Below, one piece after another: positions 59,021 to 64,000 of a DNA stretch of 64,000 nt. A program made the position numbers and the translations under genes. The number at the start of each line of letters is the position of its first letter. The first letter of the stretch is position 1. A model generated the notes under the pieces. It saw nothing but the letters and a program-made list of their open reading frames with translations, was not told the DNA's origin and searched no databases. This DNA comes from Amycolatopsis japonica (GTDB lineage Bacteria; Actinomycetota; Actinomycetes; Mycobacteriales; Pseudonocardiaceae): contig NZ_CP008953.1 of NCBI RefSeq assembly GCF_000732925.1, forward strand, positions 2,790,001 to 2,854,000, given 5' to 3'.

Positions 59021-60523
59021 ATGAGCGAACCTCTTGTCATCGTGGGCGCGGGCCCGACCGGCCTCGCGCTCGCCGTTCATCTGTTCATGCACGACGTCGA
59101 CGTACGGCTGGTGGACGCCGCCCCCGGACCGGTCACCACTTCCCGTGCCCTCGGCCTGCAGCCCCGTGGCGTCGAAGTGCTGGAGCGGATCGGCGCGCTG
59201 GGCGATCTGCGCAGCCGGTCCCGGTCGCTGCTCACCATGTATTACAACGACGGCCCGCGCACGGTGCTGAAACTGCAGGTCGGCAAGGCCGCCGCGATGC
59301 TGCCGAAACCCACGTTGCTGATCTCCCAGGCCGAGGTCGAAGGCGCGTTGCGTGCGCGGCTCGCCGAGGTGGGCGGGAAGGTCGAATGGGGTACCAAGGT
59401 GACCGGCGCCCGGCAGCGCCCGGACGGGGTGACCGTCGTCGTGGACACCGACGAGCGCGAAATCGAAGCCTCGTGGCTGATCGGCTGCGACGGCGCGCAC
59501 AGCGCGGTCCGCCGGATCGCCGGTATCGGCTTCTCCGGGCGGAAACTGATCGAGCGGCTGCTGATGGCCGACGTGCGCGCGAACTGGCCGTTCGACCACG
59601 ACGGCAGCGTCACCTGGATGGACACCGGGCGGATGTTGTCGGTGACCGCGTTGCCGGACAACGCCTGGCGGGTGTTCACCGAGCCGCTTCCCGGCCTGCC
59701 GGAAGGGCTCTCGACCGAGCAGATCGGTGAGGAGGTGCTGAGCGAGTTCTGCCGGCGGAGCGGGCTGTCTCGGGACACGGTCACCGAGGTGCGGTGGAGT
59801 TCGGAGTTCCGCATCCACCGCAGGCTCGCCGACCGGTACCGGCAAGGCCGGCTCCTGCTCGCGGGCGACGCGGCGCATATCCAGAGCCCGACCGGTGGGC
59901 AGGGGCAGAACACCGGACTGGGGGACGCGGAGAACCTGGCCTGGAAGCTCACCCTGGTCGCTCGCGGTCTGGCGGGGGAAGACCTGATCGACACCTACGA
60001 GGGCGAGCGGCGGCCCCTCGCCCGCAAGGTGCTGGCCGCGACCAGCGGGGCGGTGGACATCATGCTGCCGGACCGGCCGTGGAAACGGCTGGTGCGCGAC
60101 CGGCTGGTGATGCCGGCGATCCGGTCGACCGCGGTGCAGCGCCGGCTGTGGCTGGTCGCGTCCCAGCTGGACACCACCTACCGAGGCGGGCCGCTGGCGC
60201 CGGGCGCGAGCCGGTGGGCCCGCAAACCCCGGCCGGGGGACCGGGTGCCGGACCTGCGGTGCCGACGGACGGACGGCGTCGAGACGACGTTGCGCGCGGC
60301 GATATCCGGGCGCTGGACGGTCGTGGCCGGCGACGCCGAACAGGCGGCCCGGCACACCGAGGCGGTCGCCGGGCAACTCGGTGCCGATCTGGTCGGCACC
60401 TTGGTGTGCAAGGGATCGCGCGACGTGCTGCTGGTCAGGCCGGACGGGCACCTGGCTTGGCGCGGGCTTCCGGCACCGGACAAGATGGCCGCGTGGCTGA
60501 ACGACATGCGGTGGACAGGGTAG
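59021..60523 (+). CDS. FAD-dependent monooxygenase, group A (rifampicin monooxygenase-like)
   Basis: 500 aa from ATG 59021; the open frame begins at 58952 but would cross the operator. FAD-binding GxGxxG is VIVGAGPTGLALAVHL. The DG motif is LIGCDGAHSAVRR and the GD motif LLLAGDAAHIQSPTGGQGQNTGLGDAENLAWKL. A thioredoxin-like C-terminal domain (residues about 410-500) is typical of the aromatic and antibiotic hydroxylase group that includes rifampicin monooxygenase. It hydroxylates an aromatic compound using NAD(P)H and oxygen; the substrate is unknown. Coupled to a TetR gene. Confidence 0.88.
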   Translation: MSEPLVIVGAGPTGLALAVHLFMHDVDVRLVDAAPGPVTTSRALGLQPRGVEVLERIGALGDLRSRSRSLLTMYYNDGPRTVLKLQVGKAAAMLPKPTLLISQAEVEGALRARLAEVGGKVEWGTKVTGARQRPDGVTVVVDTDEREIEASWLIGCDGAHSAVRRIAGIGFSGRKLIERLLMADVRANWPFDHDGSVTWMDTGRMLSVTALPDNAWRVFTEPLPGLPEGLSTEQIGEEVLSEFCRRSGLSRDTVTEVRWSSEFRIHRRLADRYRQGRLLLAGDAAHIQSPTGGQGQNTGLGDAENLAWKLTLVARGLAGEDLIDTYEGERRPLARKVLAATSGAVDIMLPDRPWKRLVRDRLVMPAIRSTAVQRRLWLVASQLDTTYRGGPLAPGASRWARKPRPGDRVPDLRCRRTDGVETTLRAAISGRWTVVAGDAEQAARHTEAVAGQLGADLVGTLVCKGSRDVLLVRPDGHLAWRGLPAPDKMAAWLNDMRWTG

Positions 60524-61086
60524 GCGGGCGCCCCCGCGATCCGGGCAACGACGTGGCGATCTTGGACGCCGCGCTGGACCTGCTGATCGAGGACGGGTTC
60601 GGCGGCGCGAGCATCGAGGCGATCGCCAAACGGGCCGGTGTCGCGAAGATGACCGTGTACCGGCGGTGGAAGTCCAAGGAGGACTTGTTCCTGGCGGCAC
60701 TGGAGCACGCGCGTCCACCCGACGGCGCGAACGCGGAGTCGATCGGCGAACTCGTCGTCACGGTCGCGCGCTTGTTGAGCCAGAACAGGTTCCGGATGTT
60801 GATGGCCAGGGTCGTCGGCGCGTCGGTGGACCATCCGAACCTGGTCGGTGCCTACGTCGAGCGGTACCTCCGGCCACGGTTGTCCGGTCTCGCCGAACTC
60901 GCCAGGGACGCGGTCGAGAAGGGCGAGTTCCCCGAGGGCACCGATCCGGCCGTGATCGAGGACGTGTTCGCCGGGGCGATCGGATTCGTGCTGCTGCGCG
61001 GGGAAGTGGCCGAAGCCGAGATCGACGGCAGGCTGCGGGGCATGTTGCGGCACCTCGGCCGCCGGGAGGACCTTCATCTAGGCTGA
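60511..61086 (+). CDS. TetR family regulator of the monooxygenase operon
   Basis: 191 aa from GTG 60511, overlapping the monooxygenase by 13 bases; the long frame upstream is a shadow. Helix-turn-helix: DVAILDAALDLLIEDGFGGASIEAIAKRAGVAKMTVYRRWKSKEDLF. The remainder is the TetR ligand domain (LVVTVARLLSQNRFRMLMARVVGAS). It most likely represses its own operon at the palindrome before the monooxygenase, with the substrate as inducer. Confidence 0.88.
   Translation: MDRVGGRPRDPGNDVAILDAALDLLIEDGFGGASIEAIAKRAGVAKMTVYRRWKSKEDLFLAALEHARPPDGANAESIGELVVTVARLLSQNRFRMLMARVVGASVDHPNLVGAYVERYLRPRLSGLAELARDAVEKGEFPEGTDPAVIEDVFAGAIGFVLLRGEVAEAEIDGRLRGMLRHLGRREDLHLG
61079..61084 (+). promoter_or_regulatory. 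coaE -10 box, leaderless
   Basis: TAGGCT lies 7 bases before ATG 61092 and overlaps the end of the TetR gene; no ribosome site is seen. Confidence 0.5.
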
Positions 61087-61091
61087 TCGAC

Positions 61092-62276
61092 ATGCTGCGT
61101 GTGGGCCTGACCGGCGGGATCGGCGCCGGAAAATCGACGGTGGCGAACCGGCTTTCCGAGCACGGCGCCGTCCTCATCGACTCCGACAAGATCGCCAGGG
61201 AGGTCGTCGAACCGGGGACGCCGGGGCTCGCCGAACTCGTGGAGGCGTTCGGGGAAGACATCCTGGGCTCCGACGGTGCGCTCGATCGGCCCGCGCTCGC
61301 CGCGAAGGCGTTCGCCGACGAGGACTCGCGCAAGCGGCTGAACTCGATCGTCCACCCGAGGGTCGGCGCCAGGACGGCCGAGCTGATGGCGGCGGCCGCG
61401 CCGGACGCGATCATCGTCCACGACATCCCGCTGCTGGTCGAAGGCGGACTCGCGCCGATGTACCACCTCGTCGTCATGGTCGACGCACCGGAGGAGGTGC
61501 GGGTCCGCCGCCTGGTCGAGGCGCGGGGAATGGCCGAACCGGACGCGCGCGCCAGGATCAAGGCGCAGGCCACGACCGATCAGCGCCGGGCGGTGGCCGA
61601 CGTGTGGTTCGACAACAGCGGAGCGCCCGACATCGTGCTCGCCGAGGTCGACGCGCTGTGGGCGGACCGGCTGACCCCGTTCGAGGCGAACGTGCGGCTC
61701 CGCAAGCCGCGGGCGCCGATGTCGCCGAAGATCGCGTCGTACGACGAGACGTGGCCCGTGCAGGCCGAGCGGGCGCTCGCGCGGATCCGCGTGGTGGCGG
61801 GCGACAACGCGGTGCGGATCGATCACATCGGCTCGACGTCCGTGCCGGGGCTGCCCGCCAAGGACATCCTCGACCTCCAGCTGACCGTGTCCACTTTGGA
61901 CAGGGCCGACGAACTGGCCCAGGCGCTTTCCGACGCGGGGTTCCCGCGCGCGGAAGGCGAGTGGTACGACGACGCGCACGGCGAAGAGGGCACCTGGCCC
62001 AAGCGGTTCCACTTCGGCGGCGATCCCCGGCGTCCGGTCAACCTGCACGTCCGCTCGCAGGAGACCCCGGCCTGGCGGCTCGCGCTGCTGTTCCCGGAAT
62101 GGCTGCGACAGAACCCCGGCGAACGCGACGCCTATGCGGCCGTCAAGAACGCCATGGCCGCGAAGCACGCCGGCGACGGGACCGTCGAGCAGTACACCGA
62201 CGAGAAGCAGGTCTGGGTCGACGCCGCCTTCGCACGCGCCGACGCCTGGGCGGAGTCGACCGGCTGGACCCCCTAG
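61092..62276 (+). CDS. coaE: Dephospho-CoA kinase fused to GrpB/UPF0157 domain
   Basis: 394 aa. Residues 1-200 are dephospho-CoA kinase, the last step of coenzyme A synthesis: P-loop LTGGIGAGKST, LIDSDKIAREVVEPG, HDIPLLVEGGLAPMYHLVVMVD, and the lid VRRLVEARGMAEPDARARIKAQ. Residues about 215-394 are a GrpB domain (ASYDETWPVQAERALARI, RIDHIGSTSVPGLPAKDILDLQL), a nucleotidyltransferase-like fold. The fusion is common in actinobacteria and also lies near rpsA in mycobacteria. The role of the GrpB half is unknown. Confidence 0.95.
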   Translation: MLRVGLTGGIGAGKSTVANRLSEHGAVLIDSDKIAREVVEPGTPGLAELVEAFGEDILGSDGALDRPALAAKAFADEDSRKRLNSIVHPRVGARTAELMAAAAPDAIIVHDIPLLVEGGLAPMYHLVVMVDAPEEVRVRRLVEARGMAEPDARARIKAQATTDQRRAVADVWFDNSGAPDIVLAEVDALWADRLTPFEANVRLRKPRAPMSPKIASYDETWPVQAERALARIRVVAGDNAVRIDHIGSTSVPGLPAKDILDLQLTVSTLDRADELAQALSDAGFPRAEGEWYDDAHGEEGTWPKRFHFGGDPRRPVNLHVRSQETPAWRLALLFPEWLRQNPGERDAYAAVKNAMAAKHAGDGTVEQYTDEKQVWVDAAFARADAWAESTGWTP

Positions 62277-62288
62277 GCGCCGGCTCGG

Positions 62289-63809
62289 TCAGACCCGGAA
62301 TTCCCGTAGCGCGGGCCAAGCCTCGGCCCAGGTCTCGGTGTGACCGGTGACCAGCCAGATCGGCATCCCGCGGCTCACGTTGCGCACACCGGTCGCGTTG
62401 TCCACGCGCGAGACGATCCGGGCGGCGGTGAAGGACCGGAGCAGCCGCGCCGGATCCGGCCCGACGAACAGGACGCTGTCCGCGGTCTCGGGTGGATGCC
62501 CGAAGTACCAGAACCCGCGGCTCGGGCTGTACACGGCGGGCAGCCCGTAGTCGGCGCCGTACCGGTCCAGCGCTCCGGCCTGCCAGTAGCCTGCCGTGAC
62601 GAGGGTGGTGCGCTCCCGCTGTTCCGGCGGGAGCCGGTGGTAGGCGTCGGCGACCGAACGGGCGAGGTCCGGCCAGCCGATCTCCTCCAGCGCGTACGCC
62701 GGACGCGGTACATCCCGCCCTTCCGCGAGCCAGGCGGACGGCCACACCGGCAGCGCGTACGGGAGGGTGTACAACGCGGAAAGCAGGAACACCGGCCAGG
62801 TCGGGATCCAGCGGAACCACAGCGACGGCTTCAACTGTCCGAAGTGGACTGCCGCACCCGCCCACAGGACGCCGAACATACCCGCCGCGTAGTAGTACCG
62901 GCCGTTGGACAGGATGAAGAGCGCGATCACGCCGACGGCCGTCCAGCCGAGGAACCGGTAGGGGCGCAGCCTGGACGAGAACAGCAGGACGCAGAGTCCA
63001 TAGAGGACACCGACGACACCGATGCCGAGCCCGGCCCCGGTCAGCAGGGCGGGCAGGAACCCGGCACGCCCGCTCCAGCCGCCGGTGGTCTCGTGCGCGA
63101 TGACGTCACCCATCTCCAGCTGCGGCCAGCCGTTCGCGGCCTGCCACCAGAGCGTCGGCACCATCGACAGCGCGGCGATCCCCGCGCCTGCCCAGAGTTT
63201 GGGCCTGCGCAAGAGATCTCGCGGCCCGAAGAGCAGGATCGCGATCCCGGCGGCGACCCAGAACGTCGCGATGAGGAGCTTGACGTTCAGCGCGACGGCG
63301 GTCGCCACGCCCAGCCACAGCAACAGGTTGTCGTCACGCTTCCGCATCCACCGGACGAGCAGCCACGCGATGAGCGCCCACAGCGCCGGGTCGATCGTCG
63401 ACGTGGCCAGGTAGTGCCCGCTGCCGAGGAACTGCCCGCAGATCGCGTACGCCGCGGCGGCGCGGGTCTGCGCACGGCGGTCCCCGCCCATCTCGTAGGC
63501 GATGAGCCCGGTGAACACGACACCGGCGGCCGTCGCGAGGACGGCGGGCAGGCGGAACACGAAGACGTTGCCCGGCGCGAGCGTGTCCATCGCCAGCGCC
63601 AGGAACGGGAGCACCGGCGGCTGATCCGCGTAACCCCAGGCCAGCCGTTTGCCCGCGGAGAGGAAGTACAGTTCGTCGCCGAAGTAGCCGTAGCGCCACG
63701 CCGTCGCCAGCAGGACCGCCGCGGCCGCCGCGGCGAGCAGCCCCACCGGGAGCCGGGCGAACGCCGCACTGGACACGGTCGGTGTTTCGGCCGCGTGGGC
63801 GGCTTCCAT
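62289..63809 (-). CDS. GT39/ArnT-type membrane glycosyltransferase
   Basis: 506 aa with GAGGA upstream. The N-terminus has one helix, then the catalytic acidic loop WRYGYFGDELYFLSAGKRLAWGYADQPPVLPFLA, typical of protein-mannosyltransferase-like enzymes using polyprenyl-phosphate sugars. About ten more helices follow. The C-terminal 120 residues form an outer domain (RTTLVTAGYWQAGALDRYG, SRGFWYFGHPPETADSVLFVG). It should add a sugar to a cell-wall or protein acceptor on the outer face. A second copy begins beyond the right edge. Confidence 0.85.
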   Translation of the reverse strand: MEAAHAAETPTVSSAAFARLPVGLLAAAAAAVLLATAWRYGYFGDELYFLSAGKRLAWGYADQPPVLPFLALAMDTLAPGNVFVFRLPAVLATAAGVVFTGLIAYEMGGDRRAQTRAAAAYAICGQFLGSGHYLATSTIDPALWALIAWLLVRWMRKRDDNLLLWLGVATAVALNVKLLIATFWVAAGIAILLFGPRDLLRRPKLWAGAGIAALSMVPTLWWQAANGWPQLEMGDVIAHETTGGWSGRAGFLPALLTGAGLGIGVVGVLYGLCVLLFSSRLRPYRFLGWTAVGVIALFILSNGRYYYAAGMFGVLWAGAAVHFGQLKPSLWFRWIPTWPVFLLSALYTLPYALPVWPSAWLAEGRDVPRPAYALEEIGWPDLARSVADAYHRLPPEQRERTTLVTAGYWQAGALDRYGADYGLPAVYSPSRGFWYFGHPPETADSVLFVGPDPARLLRSFTAARIVSRVDNATGVRNVSRGMPIWLVTGHTETWAEAWPALREFRV

Positions 63810-63899
63810 CCATTCCTCGCAGATCCCTCGGGTGCCGGTCCTTTCGCACCTTACGTGCCGACGGCGTGGCGCGTCGGTCGTGAGAGGTCCGCTGGAGCA

Positions 63900-64000
63900 T
63901 CAGAACCCCCAGTCCGTGAGTTTCGGCCATACCGTGTCCCAGGCCCCGTTCCGGCCGGTGGCCAGCCAGATCTTCATGCCCTGACTCACGTTCGTGATCC
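63900..64000 (-). CDS. C-terminal end of a second GT39-like gene (partial)
   Basis: The last 32 codons of a minus-strand gene that starts outside the window. They read ITNVSQGMKIWLATGR, then NGAWDTVWPKLTDWGF and a TGA stop. This matches the end of the complete glycosyltransferase (VRNVSRGMPIWLVTGHTETW), so the two are tandem paralogues. The 90-base gap between them holds no clear hairpin. Confidence 0.75.
   Translation of the reverse strand, partial: ITNVSQGMKIWLATGRNGAWDTVWPKLTDWGF

Noticed and set aside
1..64000. CRISPR arrays, tRNA or rRNA genes, insertion sequences, prophage
   Set aside because: No regular spaced repeats, no cloverleaf-like or rRNA sequences, and no transposase, integrase or phage structural genes were seen.

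Overview
The window is very GC-rich DNA with GTG starts, TAGxxT-type -10 boxes close to start codons, a PknG-type kinase with a GlnX/GlnH-like sensor pair, and a CoaE-GrpB fusion next to rpsA. This points to an actinomycete of the Pseudonocardiales. Amycolatopsis is my best guess, from gene content and long hairpin terminators; no marker was compared. I see no rRNA, tRNA, CRISPR array, insertion sequence or prophage.

Layout, left to right. 1-3.5 kb: end of an operon coding for surface proteins with substrate-binding-like and vWA domains. 3.5-9 kb: a small Cys-rich peptide gene, an MBL hydrolase, a LysR regulator, a conserved unknown, a beheaded MSMEG_6728-family fragment, a glutaminase and an asparagine-type permease. 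9-12.3 kb: part of an inositol catabolic cluster (mmsA, a Cgl0159-type aldolase) with a divergent GntR regulator. 12.2-14.9 kb: an amino-acid permease, a MoaF-like protein and an AhpD-like protein. 15-28.3 kb: a large amino-sugar/galactoside locus, with SIS isomerase, PfkB kinase, class II aldolase, a full ABC sugar importer, a DUF5107 protein, a DeoR regulator and a secreted GH31 glycosidase. Related TGCG-rich motifs at its three promoters suggest one regulon. 28.3-31.9 kb: azoreductase/MarR pair, DUF6506, LysR, an orphan GyrB-like GHKL protein and a lipoprotein. 32-36.8 kb: livKHMGF branched-chain amino-acid transporter. 37-39.5 kb: hydrolase, LysR, thioesterase.

39.5-62.3 kb holds the polA - rpsA - coaE backbone, which is compact in mycobacteria and here is split by accessory genes. 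The most interesting insert is a tight six-gene operon at 42.4-50.3 kb: trypsin-like protease, PknG-like kinase, vWA/zinc-ribbon protein, GlnX-like four-helix membrane protein, substrate-binding lipoprotein and a Trypco1 protein. It reads as an outside ligand sensor joined to a cytoplasmic kinase and a protease effector, which is a plausible signalling or conflict (defence) system. Next come a TetR / YhgE-Pip / degenerate ABC-like operon, tandem GNAT proteins and a methyltransferase. After rpsA come a flavin monooxygenase/TetR pair and coaE-grpB. The right edge has one complete and one partial GT39-like membrane glycosyltransferase.

Long hairpins, often perfect, sit at many gene ends. Some share arms or loops over tens of kilobases, so they look like a dispersed repeat family used as terminators.
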